NCBI GenBank assembly: GCA_025267735.1 | Contig: CM046309.1 | Coordinates: forward strand, 35,935,202-35,999,201 | DNA: 64,000 nt | Reading direction: 5' to 3' | Source: Mactra quadrangularis | Taxonomy: Eukaryota; Mollusca; Bivalvia; Venerida; Mactridae | Part shown: piece after piece, positions 35,366 through 47,709 of the stretch | Layout of the letters: each line of letters opens with the position of its first letter | How positions within the stretch are numbered: the first letter of the stretch is position 1 | Made by a program: the position numbers and the translations under genes | The notes under the pieces: generated by a model | What the model saw: the letters and a program-made list of their open reading frames with translations, nothing else | What the model was told of the DNA's origin: nothing | The model's database searches: none

Positions 35366-36235
35366 CTACACCATAGTGGCACGTGATGGTCTTCGAACAA
35401 AACCTTTTGTTTTAGAATTTTCCTCATTCGCGTCACCTATGGCGTCAGCACTAAATTTCATCTGAAAGTCATGATTGATAATTGGTAATGGCGAAGTGGC
35501 TGTCGCCTGAATATTGCTAACTAATGGACTGTCATCGTCGTCGGAAATATCATCATAAGTGAACGGACCGACAAATTTCAGAGACTCAATTGACCTGATG
35601 GTAGTTTTTCTCCAGTCTTCACAAAAAGACGTTTCTCTTTTCACTGCGTCACGCCTACGTTCTTTATCAGCTTTTGTTGAAGGACGAAGTTGAAGGTCAT
35701 GAGTTTCGAACATCTGCTTCAAAACTTTCAATGATGACTCTTCGCCTGATTTAGAAATACCAACGACGAGTTTGTCTTCTTTCAGTATCGCTGATATTTG
35801 TAAAGCATGAAAACCTTCAGCAACTTCTGTCTCACTATACCTCTTCTTTGTAATCTTATATAAGATCTTATTGACTTCATGAGCATTTATATCTGTGTTG
35901 AAGTTTGACATACCAGTCATACAGTTACCGTCAGTCCTCAAACAAACGTATCTTAAACCAGCGATGTCTATCCTGACAAGAACATTGTCACGTGTTCTTA
36001 TATGTGTTGCCATGGCTCGCAGCTCGTCCGGATATAAACTGATGATAAAGTTCGAAGCAGGGTCATCTTCGTAAGCTTCGGTTAAATTAACACAAACTCT
36101 TTCACGATCTGCTAGAGCTAAAGGCTCGAATGTATCCAGTGAGTAAATTCCAACAAAAACCATATTAGATGATTGCTGAATCAAAGTGTAAGCTCTCATA
36201 ATGAGCACGTTATTTTGCGAACTATTTTCAGGCAT
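35366..36235 (-). CDS. Uncharacterised 289-residue intronless protein
   Basis: One uninterrupted frame runs from ATG at 36235 to TAG at 35366, by far the longest frame between the C1q array and AMBRA1, and clearly richer in G+C than its surroundings. I do not recognise the family. The first ~175 residues look globular and mixed alpha/beta, with hydrophobic strands (NMVFVGIYSL, NFIISLYPDEL, NVLVRIDIAGLRYVCLR, DKLVVGISKSG). A basic stretch follows (KADKERRRDAVKRE), then an acidic spot (SDDDDSP) and a low-complexity C-terminus ending ATMV, which would fit a class I PDZ ligand. No signal peptide or membrane segment. A possible splice acceptor (AGTTACAG) lies about 20 bases before the ATG, so a 5' non-coding exon may exist. 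It could be a lineage-specific gene or a retrocopy. Confidence 0.65.
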   Translation of the reverse strand: MPENSSQNNVLIMRAYTLIQQSSNMVFVGIYSLDTFEPLALADRERVCVNLTEAYEDDPASNFIISLYPDELRAMATHIRTRDNVLVRIDIAGLRYVCLRTDGNCMTGMSNFNTDINAHEVNKILYKITKKRYSETEVAEGFHALQISAILKEDKLVVGISKSGEESSLKVLKQMFETHDLQLRPSTKADKERRRDAVKRETSFCEDWRKTTIRSIESLKFVGPFTYDDISDDDDSPLVSNIQATATSPLPIINHDFQMKFSADAIGDANEENSKTKGFVRRPSRATMV

Positions 36236-36289
36236 TTTAATGTGTTTTCCTCCTGTAACTGGACACTAAAATAATCAGTCATTCATTAT

Positions 36290-37780
36290 TAAAGAATTTA
36301 CGACTTTCCTGGTCCTTACAATCCAATGAAATGTATGTCATATGTGTATCATTTATATGATCATCACGAAGTTTAAATATCATTCCACTTATAAAGAATA
36401 ATATGTTAGCTAATTTTGTGGTGACGAAATGTACATACTTATACTACTTTCCTGTGTTAAAGTGTTTGTTGTTTCACCTAATATAAATATTTTTATTCCG
36501 TGTATAAGTGCTACAGCATAGCTTTAAGTGCATGCATACAAAATTATTATACAATGTAAATCATAACGATGCATAATTCACTTAGAACTTTACCATGTAA
36601 TTGCATAGAGGAAAGACTGGAAAGCAAATAAGTAACTTTTTCACATAATAAAAAATACATGCATGAATAAATTTTGTTCAAGAATCGTATACATGTACTG
36701 CAAATTATGCAAACGTCGAACTAGTATATTGTTTATGCACAGAAAAATCCACACCGTGAAAGAATTATGAATACAAATTGGTTGCATGGAGATATTTTCA
36801 TTAATGACGCGCGTCATGACAAAACCTGCATTAATGACGTTAATGATGTTGTCAGGAAAATCCACTTAAAAAGTTACGATACATAATTTTCGTCACGTAA
36901 GTTTACGAGCGGACAGTTTTACCTCGGCGTAGATTTCAATTTCTACCTTCATAGAGTTTATAGTTTACTCGTACTTGATGGATTGTTTTAAAATGGGAGA
37001 GGAATTTGTCGTAAAGTTAATCCTAATATATTATGTTATATGTTAGAGGCAAAATAAATAATTTGATAGGATTATTACAGTACTCCTTACAATCCTATTA
37101 CCTGTCAGTTTTGAACATTTTCGGTGATAACATTTTATTTTTATTTTTATGTAACAAATAAAATTTTGGATCTTGTATTTCGATCCCTGCTTAGTCAATG
37201 CATACATAAAGAAAAGGGATAATAAACTCAAAATTTTGTGCTAAAAATACGTGTCTCAAACGCAAGAGAAAATTGTCCAAATTAAAACAGACGAGCATAC
37301 ATTTGTCGTATCTTCGGTTTTTTTTCGTTTCATTGCCATGAAGTATTACCACATTATATATTACGTCATTTTCGGTGAAAACAGAATTTGGTAAATTTTC
37401 CTTGGTCGTTTAGAGGTTCAAAAAGGAAGATAATATCATAAATCGACACGTTTTATGGCATGTTTGGTGGAATGTAATGTATTCACTGAGCTGCGTGGGG
37501 GACGCAAATCAAGCTGTACTCGGCGAACAATAAACAATATCAAACGTTATCAAGTGTTTCGTAATACATATATTGCATGTACTTATGAACACTTAGACAA
37601 AACGTATTTATGTCTTTACAAGTGAAGTATCAATATAACAATATATCTAAACTATCGAAGTTAGATCTAATTTTATTCATAGTCATAAATTAATAGCTGA
37701 CTCGTACCATAGTCTCTATTTAATCTTTCAGTGATTAACAAGTATGTTTTTGTGGTTTTAAAAGTTTGTTGGCGTTCTTA
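36290..37780. other. Intergenic DNA
   Basis: AT-rich; no gene or repeat structure I can support. It may include the promoter of the minus-strand orphan gene ending at 36235. Confidence 0.4.
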
Positions 37781-38094
37781 TTTCTATTCTGAATTTATTT
37801 ATTTATTGAATTTAACGCCATGTCAACACAATTTAGGTCATTTTACGGCGTCCAGCGCACCTAACCTAGCTTTCCTGGACCATTGTCTATAACCAGCACT
37901 CACGTACCCTTCCACAAGGCCGGAAACTTCTCCATATTATCTAATCAATGGAGGAAAATCGTCATTATTGTCAAAATTTAATGGAAGGGTATAATCTCCC
38001 CGGGTGGGATTCGAACCCGCACCCCCTCGGGCTCGATATTCCAAATCCCTGCGCGCTACCAACTGCGCTATCGACCCGTGTTTTTCTATTCTGA
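37781..38094 (-). mobile_element. Full-length tRNA-derived SINE with 12-bp TSD
   Basis: The SINE occupies 37793-38082 on the minus strand, flanked by TTTCTATTCTGA at 37781-37792 and 38083-38094. Read on its own strand it starts CGGGTCGATAGCGCAGTTGG (A box), has GGTTCGAATCCCACCCGG (B box), and a body with CCGGCCTTGTGGAAGGG and GGTCCAGGAAAGCTAGGTTA. It ends GGCGTTAAATTCAATAAATA. The tRNA-like head keeps an anticodon-loop equivalent TTTGGAA. This is the best intact copy of the family in the window. Confidence 0.9.
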
Positions 38095-38984
38095 TCGGAA
38101 AGTATTTCTATATAGTCTACCTACGATTTCAAAAAAACCCTCTAGAAAATGAAAGCGTAGGACATTTTTGTTAATGCAAATCTAATGGTTGATTCATGTA
38201 GCTGGATGCCTCCCTGGTATCGCACGGGGGGATGTATAAAATCTAAGTCGCGTTTAAGTCCGTAATTTAGGTCAAAGGTCAACTAGGTCCATTTATTTTT
38301 TATTGGACCCTATGCTCTTTATACTGACATTTCAAGAAATTTAATCGATAAAGTGGAGAGTTTCTTTGTTGAAAACTAATGTATTATGATTAAACTTTAT
38401 TTCTATGAAAAAATGGAGTGTTTGAATGCATGATTACTTCCCTTTTCAGCATTTTTGTCGCGAAAATAGGTGACAATAACAAAATCATCTACAATAGTTT
38501 AACTAGTAAATCTACGGTTAGTGTTTATGCTTTAAATCTACTTGAATTGTGTATAGTGATGCTTCATGACCTTTTTAGCAGACATTTCATACTCGATAGG
38601 GTTAATATAATGTCACAGTGATGTAAAATTAAGGACGAGTGAAATAACTGTTTTTAAAGATTTTTTGACAAATTTGGAAAACTTTTGAAAAGGCAGTTCA
38701 TTATTCAATTCACGTTGCTAGATGACTTACTAAACCACATAAAGAATGTTTAAAACCTATTTTTTGATAAAAATGTGTTATTTAGGTCAAAGGTCATCAT
38801 AGTGCATTTTCTTATTATTGAAGCTACGTGATCATTGTACAGTATATAACTGGCAAAAAGTCAACAAAATTTATGATCGAACACTTTTAAAATACTTTCA
38901 AATTGTTCTGATATTTTTAAATGTGTCTGGTTTCATGATAACTTCCCTTTATGTAATGTTTGTCGCGTAAATAGGTAAAAATAC

Positions 38985-39260
38985 AGCTCCCATTTAGCTC
39001 AGTGGATAGCTCGTTAGTCTGCTGATCGCGAGGTTTTTTATTTCTATTCCTGGGTAAAGCATACTTTCATGGAGTTTGTTAATGAAATGATTTCTATGAA
39101 AATTCTCCCTCCTACCACTTATTTTTAATTATGTCAGTCACTGACGAAAGTACATGCTTAGTAACTGGTAGAGAGCTTGATTCAGATATTTAGTTTTTCT
39201 AGGACGGTCGTGATATGACCTTTACGATGTGCTGCTACGGCGTTGGACCCAACTAAACGG
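38985..39260 (+). mobile_element. tRNA-derived SINE, second family (left arm)
   Basis: The head is GCTCCCATTTAGCTCAGTGG with an A-box-like TTAGCTCAGTGG; the B box is decayed. The body has TCCCTCCTACCACTTATT and GTCACTGACGAAAGTACATG, and the tail has GCTGCTACGGCGTTGGACCC. The copy at 41963-42239 is its mirror image in the other arm. Confidence 0.7.
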
Positions 39261-39377
39261 GAAAATACACAATAAATCAACCCTTACATGACAAACATTG
39301 AGTTCAGAAAATATTTCGATTTCTATGAAATGTTTGTAAAATGTATCATAATCTAAATGGTACAAATCCTAAACATA

Positions 39378-39987
39378 TCGTCGCCTCAATCTAAAAATGT
39401 CCTAACTACCTAATTTTTATTTTTGGGAAATCGACTTCATAAGTTCGAAAGGTTATATCTTCGTTGTATCAGTCTTTATAGGCATGATACTTGGGATGCA
39501 CAATAATAATGTATTTAAACACAAACACGAGGAATATTATTGAAATATTATGAATAATAATACGAAACCTGCAAAAAAGTGTTTGGAGATAGATAAAAAA
39601 TTGCTAATTTTGGTTGATCCATTTCGTTCTAACATTGCGCTATCTCCAAGAAGACAACATAGTGGTATTTGGGCAAATTTTCTATCATTTTGAGTTTGTA
39701 ACACTGCCTACATTGTAGCATACTCATTAATTTAGGTATACACAAGTTCATCGATGTCATTTAGTAATAAAAACACGATTATCAAATTGTGAACCTTGCC
39801 TGAACGAAAGGAGATAGAGCAATGTACGAACGAGCTTTCATGGACTTAGAGCATTGTTATGGTCAATTAGGATAACGAGTGACAAAGCTTTCATTTTGAT
39901 CGGATAACAGTGTTTTTAGTCCAAATATTGATCTATGACCTGGACATAGAGCCATTGTTATAGGACATTATTAGATTGAGGCGACGA
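39378..39987. mobile_element. 610-bp MITE inserted in the left palindrome arm
   Basis: The inverted ends begin TCGTCGCCTCAATCTAA, with TA on each side (39376-39377, 39988-39989). The right arm keeps the unoccupied sequence (complement of AGAAACTTTATGTTTAGG near 41838-41857), so the ends are exact. Insertion replaced the last codon and stop of the minus-strand frame, adding about 16 unrelated residues after FEKLY. A TA target suggests Tc1/mariner. Non-coding. Confidence 0.85.
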
Positions 39988-41113
39988 TATAGTTTCTCAA
40001 AAGACGAAACAGGATTAGCACAATTTTGTACTTTACAATCACACCCAAATATGCAGACTTGTCCTGCTTTATAACACTTGCATGTAGCAGAATTGCTCTT
40101 GTTTCTAACACCACAGGTCACTAGTTGCAAGCATGCCGAACTATTCGGCGGCTTTCGAATCCAATTAGGAGATATCATTTTCATGTGACCAATATCCCAT
40201 AGTGACTCTACGTGATCTTTAGGTTCAAAGTGAATATTTGCAGCCTGTATCAAAATCTCTGTTAGGTAACCGGCGCCTCAAATATGAAGCTGTGAAGCGT
40301 CCTTGGTAGACGGAAGCAAATCAAAGGACTGTTGTTTTTTTTCATAAAAATTCCGTTATAACATAAATCTACGTCTGGACTAAGTAGGTTTTCAGAATTT
40401 TAATCATAGAGTGCACACTTGAATCTTCCAATATTCTTAGACTCCTAATTGTGACTAATTGATGAAGAAAAGCCAGGATTTTCAACAAATTTCTTTCAAC
40501 TTGTCTTCTTGCTGAATCCATGAAATGAAGACGTGGTATCGCACCCAGTCAACTATGACTTTCTGATATCACCCCTAACTTTTCAGTGATAGAATGAACA
40601 TGGTAAAAACGCCACGAAAGCATAAATAATTCATCAGTATCTGTACTACTGACAAGTAATCGTATATATTTGTTTTCCATCGCATCCTTTATGTGAATTA
40701 TAATGTGAGTGTCAGCTTCATGCTTTGTGAACAAACTGCATTTAAGTTATTTGTTAGAGCAATGATAACACCAGAAACCCCGACCCCACCACCAGTAACT
40801 ATTAAATAATAAAATGGTAAAGAATATTCTCGCCTCTGAGATGAGAAAAAGGCATTCTGCAAGGTCTGCTTTGTTGTCAGCTTATGTTATAATATTGTGC
40901 CCATACTTAAGGTAGTGGCACATGTCGACAAGTAATTTGTTTTCCAACAGGTCGTCGTTTGCCAATTTGCATTGTTCTTGTTAAGACTTTACTGGAATTG
41001 CAACCAATATATTTATCGAAAGTGACACCAACAAGCGTACTTCGTTCACTTAATTGAGAAAAAAGTCTTGACAAATATAACAGCATGGTCACCAAATGTC
41101 TGACAATATTCAA
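39933..41113 (-). pseudogene. Decayed gene for a repeat-associated CXC-tailed protein
   Basis: Three minus-strand pieces lie in order. At 41113-40907 is VGVTFDKYIGCN...RRPVGK, like the segment before the core of a family common in invertebrate repeats. At 40734-40549 is KHEADTHIIIHIKDAMENK...STDTDELFML, matching that family's HEEADTRI-type core. At 40253-39933 is a tail with PPNSSACLQLVTCGVR and then CKCYKAGQVCIFGCDC, a tesmin/CXC-like cysteine cluster. The pieces are separated by stops or lost introns, and the end is altered by the MITE at 39378-39987, so it is not functional as read. The family is known to me only as recurrent hypothetical proteins in animal genomes; its biochemical role is unknown. 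Confidence 0.6.
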
Positions 41114-41577
41114 CTTGCGAAGAGATTAAATCAAGCATAACCATCTAAAATAACCAATGTAGGTCTGCCTGAGTTAGATTCTTTTGTTGGAACGATTATA
41201 CCTTGTTCAGTGGTAAGTAAATTTAAACTTTGACACCCATAGTATCACAGAGGCGTAGGTTTCTACACGCAAGGTCCAATCCCCCGAATTTGTGCTTTTA
41301 TAAAACAGAAGAAAGCAGTAAAAATACTGATGTATTACTTATTCAAAAATTACAATATTTAGACTGAAATGGTATCTGGTACATCAAGTACTGTATCTGT
41401 GTTGTTATCAATTGTTCACAATGAAGAGGCTTTATAACTGCAATCCTAAAAGCCCACATAGATTAATGTCGTGGAATACTTTTTATAATGCAAAGAAGTC
41501 CATTGATTCCCTTCCGCATACCAAGGAAGCTTAACAGTATCATATTTTAAGCGCCAGTTATCTAACAGAGATCTTGA

Positions 41578-41854
41578 TAAAGGCTGCAAATATTCACTTT
41601 GAACCTAAAGATCACGTAGAGGACTCACTATGGGATATTGGTCACATGAAAATGATACTGTATTTCCTGTTTGGATTCGACAGTCGCCGAATACTTCAGC
41701 ATGCTTGCAAATAGTAACCTGTGGTGTTAGATCCCAATGCATTTCTGCTAGATGCAAATGTTATAAAGCTGGCCAAGTATGCATATTTGGGTGTAATTGT
41801 GAAGTACAACATTGTGCTAATCCTGTTTCGTCTTTTGAGAAACTTTATGTTTAG
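41578..41854 (+). pseudogene. Mirror copy of the CXC-like tail in the right arm
   Basis: The plus strand encodes the same C-terminal piece as the left arm: AANIHFEPKDHVEDS, PNTSACLQIVTCGVR, CKCYKAGQVCIFGCNCE, then FEKLYV and a TAG at 41852-41854. This ending is the original, uninterrupted one. A one-base shift near 41622 separates it from the upstream frame. It is a fragment only; the rest of the gene is on the other strand in the spacer. Confidence 0.6.
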
Positions 41855-41962
41855 GATTTGTACCATTTAGATAATGATACATTTTACAAACATTTCATAG
41901 AAATCAAAATATGTTCTTAACTCAATGTTAGTCATGTTAGGGTTGATTTATTGTGTATTTCC

Positions 41963-42239
41963 CCGTTTAGTTGGGTCCAACGCCGTAGCAGCACATCCTA
42001 AAGGTCATATCACGGCCGTCCTAGAAAAGCTAAATATCTGGATTAAGCTCTCTACCAAGTTACTAAGCATGTACTTTCGTCAGTGACTGACATGATTAAG
42101 AATAAGTGGTAGGAGGGAGAACTATCACAGAAATCATTTCATGAACAAACTCCATGAAATTATGCTTTACCCGGGAATAGAAATAAAAAACCTAGCGATC
42201 AGCAGACCAACGAGCTACCTACTGAGCTGAATGGGAGCT
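41963..42239 (-). mobile_element. tRNA-derived SINE, second family (right arm)
   Basis: Inverted counterpart of 38985-39260, at the same relative place in the palindrome arm. It was therefore present before the arms were duplicated. Confidence 0.7.
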
Positions 42240-43104
42240 GTATTTTTACCTATTTACGCGACAAACATTACATAAAGGGACGTAATCATGTAACCAGACG
42301 CATTAAAAATTTTTAGAACAATTTGAACGTATTTTAAAAGTTTTCTATTATAAATGTACATGACTTTTTGCAAGAAATATACTGTACATTGATCACGTAG
42401 CTTTGATAATAAGAAAATGTACTGTGTTGACCTTTGACCTAAATAACACATTTTTATCACAAAATAGGTTTTTAAACATTTTCTATGTGGCTCAGTAAGT
42501 CATCTTGCAACGTGATTTAAATAATGAACTGCCTTTTCAAAAGTTTTCCAAATGTGTCAAAAAATCTCTAAAAACAGTTATACCACTCGCCCTTAATTTT
42601 ACACCACTGTGACATTATTTTAACCTTATCGAGTATGAAATGTCTACTAAAAAGGCCATGAAGCATCACTAAACACAATTCAAGTAGATTTAAACCATAA
42701 ACACTAACTGTAGTTCTACTAGTTGAACTATTGAATACGATTTTGTTATTGTCACCTATTTTCGCGACAAAATGCTGAAAAAGGGAAGTAATCATGCATT
42801 CAAACACTCCATTTTCTTCATAGAAATAAAGTTTAATCATAATACATTAGTTTTCAACAAAGAAACTCTCAACTTTACCGAATTAATTTCTTGAAATTTC
42901 AGTATAAGGAGCATAGGGTCTAATAAAAAATAAATGGACCTAGTTGACCTTTGACCTAGATTACGGACTTGAACGCAATTTAGATTTTATACATCCCCCT
43001 GTACGATATCAGGGAGGCATTCAGCTACATGAATCAACCATTAGATTTGCATTAACAAAAATGTCCTACGGAGGTCAAAATTTCAGTACAAGATAGGTAG
43101 ACTA

Positions 43105-44309
43105 ATAATCGATAATCGATATTAAAGATTCGTACTTTCATGCACCTTGGTGGAATGTTTTACTCTAACCGTTATATGTGCAGAATTGAGTTAAAAATAA
43201 CTATCACTCACTTCAAAATCTAAAAGTTTCTCCTCCCAGTTGTAGTGAATGTACATGATAATGAAGCAGACATTTTTATGACATCATCATGACATAAATA
43301 AGCTAATAATGAATATACGACTGTTTAAAAGTTAAGAGCCATAAGTGATTAAAACAAGATGTATTCAGTTAATGTATATGTATAATTTAGTTTTGTTTCA
43401 TAATGTTTTCTTTTTACTATTACATTCTTTAATTTGAGAGTCTACGTGTACGTAGCTTTAATGAACTCTATATCTATAACCTACGCAGATCAAGATTTAT
43501 GACAACATTAATTTATGTTTAGACTTTCAATCAAGAATCATGAATGATAAGGAAGATCTATTGAAAACTGTTTCTTTTTTTCTAAATTCTGATTTCCACA
43601 ACACTCCACCCAATCTTATTTAACAAAAAAATGATGAAAAAATGAAAGCATAACTACCTTCAAATCCAACAATAAGGTAACCAATTTACTTAAAAATGTG
43701 TTAATTATGCATGATTCAATGCTCTAGTTTGTATAACGAAATTGTTTGAACCATATTAATGTCGTGTCATACATTTTCACGACCCACGCTAGATCTTAAA
43801 TTCACATGAGACACTTTTAAATGTACGTTTGTAAACAGAAACATGTTATTTGTTAATGCTTTGCGTCTTAATTTAGCTAACAATGCCCAAAGAAGCGACT
43901 CATCAAAAGTTTTGAACCCGTTTCATTGCGCTTCCATAGTTTAAGTAAATCCCCCAAATGACCGAGAATTTCATTTCGTAAACAATGTAAAAACTGGTTC
44001 AATTTTAAGCATTTACATCCTTTACTTAGCATGGAAATCGTTGTATATACATTTTTGCCACAACTGAATGTATCTGTATAATTAAGATACAAAAAGAAAA
44101 CGAGCAGCAACCTCCGACGAGCGGCATATTAGAATTCCCCCCACCCCCCGTTGATTTTGCTCTATGTTTTACCTTTAACGAACAACACTTCAGCAGAGTG
44201 GTAAACTGCCGTTATGATTAATCTCCTTGTTCATAGTTTACCTCCGTACAGCGACACTAAGGTTTTTTTATCAATCATCGATGATTTTCTTAGACCGGAA
44301 GATTTTAAC
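43105..44309. other. Intergenic DNA
   Basis: AT-rich, with no supported gene. A short C-run (CCCCCCACCCCCCG) lies near 44138. Confidence 0.4.
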
Positions 44310-44314
44310 AATAA

Positions 44315-47300
44315 CACGGTGGCGAACCCACGTGACTTCATCCGGGTATTTTTTACCATATTTGGAATATAGGTCACTCGCATAAGGTAGGTTTTTTTGC
44401 TTTTTTCTTACTAATCACGTAGTGTTTTTTCCCAAGAATACGCGCATAAACCCCCTGTTTACGAGTTATGATTGCTGCAGTAATTGTTTTCCTGAAATAT
44501 TTAGTCGTCTTGGAGTAATTTGGTACACAAATTTCGATGCGATTGAAATTGTCAGGGTAGCGTTCATTGTATTTCAACGGTTTATGGGTTTAAATGCCTT
44601 AATTTGTGCCGACAGTTATGCACATGGTATAATTATTTCATATACACTTCCAATTAACCCTCTATAGACGATAACGATCTTTGAAAAGAGCTAGTTTGTA
44701 AATTATGAGAGAATGTGGATAATGATAACGTTCATTGCCCGTGAGTTTCCGGATAACGTTCATTTCCTACGTAGAGTTGTCCAATTTACTCACCACAGTT
44801 TCTTAAAAATGACCTAAATAGTGCATTGCATTTTATGACTACGTACAGGGATGTATCATGTGACCTTTCTTTGATTTTCAAACATTATACAAATTGCATG
44901 GGATACAACTTAGAGTTTATATACATATGCAAAGGATTCAACATAGATTTTAGTTGACCACTTAATGTAGATTTAATACAATGAATTTTTAGTGACGCAC
45001 AAAAAATACGTATACCCTGACGTGTAAAACTATTAAATAGGTCAATGTACGAAGATGCATAAATTCTAGGATGACTCTATTTTTTGCATAGACATTTTTA
45101 AATGAATTTACATTAGCAATCTTTCTTATTGTTCAACTATTTTCTTTATGTTTTAAATTTCAGAAATGGGCAAGACAAAATTAAAATTAGCACTTAATAG
45201 AAAAAAGATAGAAGAGAAAATGGATGTAGATCGGCACAATCAAGTCCTAAAAAAGCCAAGAGTGGTCCTCAGTATAGGCCTGACTCATTTGATGAAATTT
45301 GTGGACAAAAAATTACCTCAAAGTATCACGATATAAATAATATTTCATCTGAAAGCCCCATTGATGCTGTTAGTAATACTTACCATGACGTTTCTTCAAA
45401 CTGTGATGGCTTAATGAGAACAGAGATTTATTTTAAACAAAGTTACATTGAATATGGCAATTTATAAGGCTATTTTGATTAATTTCCCAAGGTTTTATAC
45501 TGAGTGTGGTTTTTTTTGTATGTCAGAAGGGATTTCGGCTAGAATCCATATTATACAATAAAAATCAGAAGTTAAGTGATAAAGTGTTTACATGGATCAC
45601 ATGGATAAAGTTCAAGTTTACATGGTATATACAATTGATCATGACTTTGTATGATTATTTTTCTTGTTTAATATTTTAAGTATGCATACACAAATTTGAA
45701 GAATTACAAGTTAGAAGTCATCTGACATGTCGTATATAGATAATATATTTGAAAACAGTGAATCTCTTCTTTGTTTTTTGTGGCTTTTCAATCTCAGTCA
45801 TGAGACGGATAGTTAACCTGCTAAATCTGCTAAACGTTCCAGTTGTGTGTGAGCATTAGACATCATTCCTGTTAGCAATTAAACGCCATTGTCAGAAGCT
45901 GGTTCGAACCCATCACATTTATCATTGAGAGGTTGCAGATCGGCCTCTAAGTCATTTATATCATGGAGGAAGTTAGTTTGATGTGGATTCTATTTTATAT
46001 TTGCATATATGCACTGCTATACCGTGGTCACATCGATAAGACACGTGATGTTGCATAGATGAAAAAAACACAATTCGTTAATCAATATAAACTTTTAATG
46101 AAAGAATAATTCACCATAGTAATATCTGTTGAAAAATATCCCTAAAAAGTCGTGAACACATGCACTTTTTCAGCCTGCTAAATGACCATGGGCTAACGGA
46201 TATTTCTATTTTAGAGTAAGACACAACCATGTTTAATTACATAACTTTCATTGGTTGTTCAATAGTTCAAAGTGAATATCATAAATCATGAATTTACTAA
46301 TTTAGCATGTTCTCTAAGCTGAGAAGGGAGCGTAATCCAAAAGATACTTCACTTTAGAATGTGAACGATAGTTAAACATACTGTCCATGTGCTAGACAGT
46401 ACCTCCCTATTTGTACATACATGTATGCTCAAACTTTTCATAGATAACTTTTTTAAAATCATGCTGTGTGATTTTTCAATTCTCTGCAACAAGCAAACGA
46501 TAATAGGATCCCAGGGTAGGTTGCACAGTTTGTCATTCTACCTTATGTGGCATCGAATTTGGACTAACGTTAATAAATGAAGTCGGCTATGACAGATGTT
46601 GAATGACTTAATCGATTAAAAAAGTAACAATATGTTAACTCGTGGATGACGAATCTAATACTTCGAAGACGTCGCTGGTTATTCCTTTCCATGAAAATTT
46701 CAATTGTCGATTTTGCCCATTGGAAAAATAAATTTATGGACATTTGTCGACACTGTGGAATGGTAGGTGAGAACTGGTTATATGCAAGGGTAAAGGAAGC
46801 TACCCAAATCAATCAAACTTGTTACTTGTTAATTGTCTACTTATGTCTAACAAGGTCTGCTCTAGATAAGAAGCCATTGCCACAACAGTAGTTTCTATAC
46901 TGGCCATTGCATCTTCTTTCATGCTCATCAACACATTTTTTGTTTTTGAACATATATCCACACATGTATGTAACACAAAACGACATTGTCTGAAATATAT
47001 AAAAAATAACATGATTGGATCAGTAAACAATTTGAGATTCATGTATATATTTTACTACTTCTGGATCGTCATCATTATCTTACTATAGTCTAGGGATCTT
47101 ATTACCTTGAGTGAACGATATCTCATCAAAAATATCTTTGATTGTGAACTTGAATTACTAAAATCTGCAAGGTATTTAATTAATTGGACTAATTATGTAC
47201 CTTTTCCATCTTTTAAAGAAACTGCGGTGAGTAAATTGGACAACTCTACGTAGGAAATGAACGTTATCCGAAAAATCACGGGCAATGAACGTTATCATTA

Positions 47301-47704
47301 TCCACATTCTCTCATAATTTACAAACTAGCTCTTTTCAAAGATCGTTATCGTCTATAGAGGGTTAATTGGAAGTGTATATGAAATAAATATACCATGTGC
47401 TTAACTGTCGGCACAAATTAAGGCATTTAAACGCATAAACCGTTGAAATACAATGAACGCTACCCTGACAATTTCAATCGCATCGAAATTTGTGTACCAA
47501 ATTACTCCAAGACGACTAAATATTTCAGGAAAACAATTACTGCAGCAATCATATCTCGTAAGCAGGGGGTTTATGCGCGTATTCTTGGAAAAAAACACAA
47601 CGTGATTAGTAAGAAAAAAGCAAAAAACCTACCTTATGCGAGTGACCTATATTCCAAATATGGTAAAAAATACCCGGATGAAGTCACGTGGGTTCGCCAC
47701 CGTG
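44315..47704. mobile_element. Long-TIR DNA transposon, copy B, with 5-bp TSD
   Basis: This 3390-bp copy of the 10665-14435 element has ends CACGGTGGCGAACCCACGTG in inverted orientation and AATAA flanking both sides (44310-44314, 47705-47709). It lies in reverse orientation to copy A. Interior sequence is shared through most of its length. The zinc-finger-like stretch is frameshifted by one T. A plus-strand frame beginning ATGGGCAAGAC at about 45166, after a TTTCAG acceptor, gives MGKTKLKLALNRKKIEE before losing similarity to anything I know. No transposase frame is visible. Two independent 5-bp TSDs of different sequence fix the element ends. Confidence 0.82.
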
Positions 47705-47709
47705 AATAA

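Larger units (their letters stand above)
38113..43104. mobile_element. 5-kb palindromic repeat element
   Basis: The left arm (38113 to about 40365) and right arm (about 41474 to 43104) are inverted copies of ~1.65 kb, starting TAGTCTACCTA at both outer edges. Shared landmarks include GGTTGATTCATGTAGCTGG-like, TGACCTTTGACCTAA-like and TTTGTCGCG words. Each arm contains a SINE at the matching place. The left arm alone also holds a 610-bp MITE. The inner end of each arm encodes the same cysteine-rich protein tail, and the ~1.1-kb spacer holds the rest of that decayed gene. Whether it transposed as a unit or arose by inverted duplication is open; no TSD was found. Confidence 0.75.
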
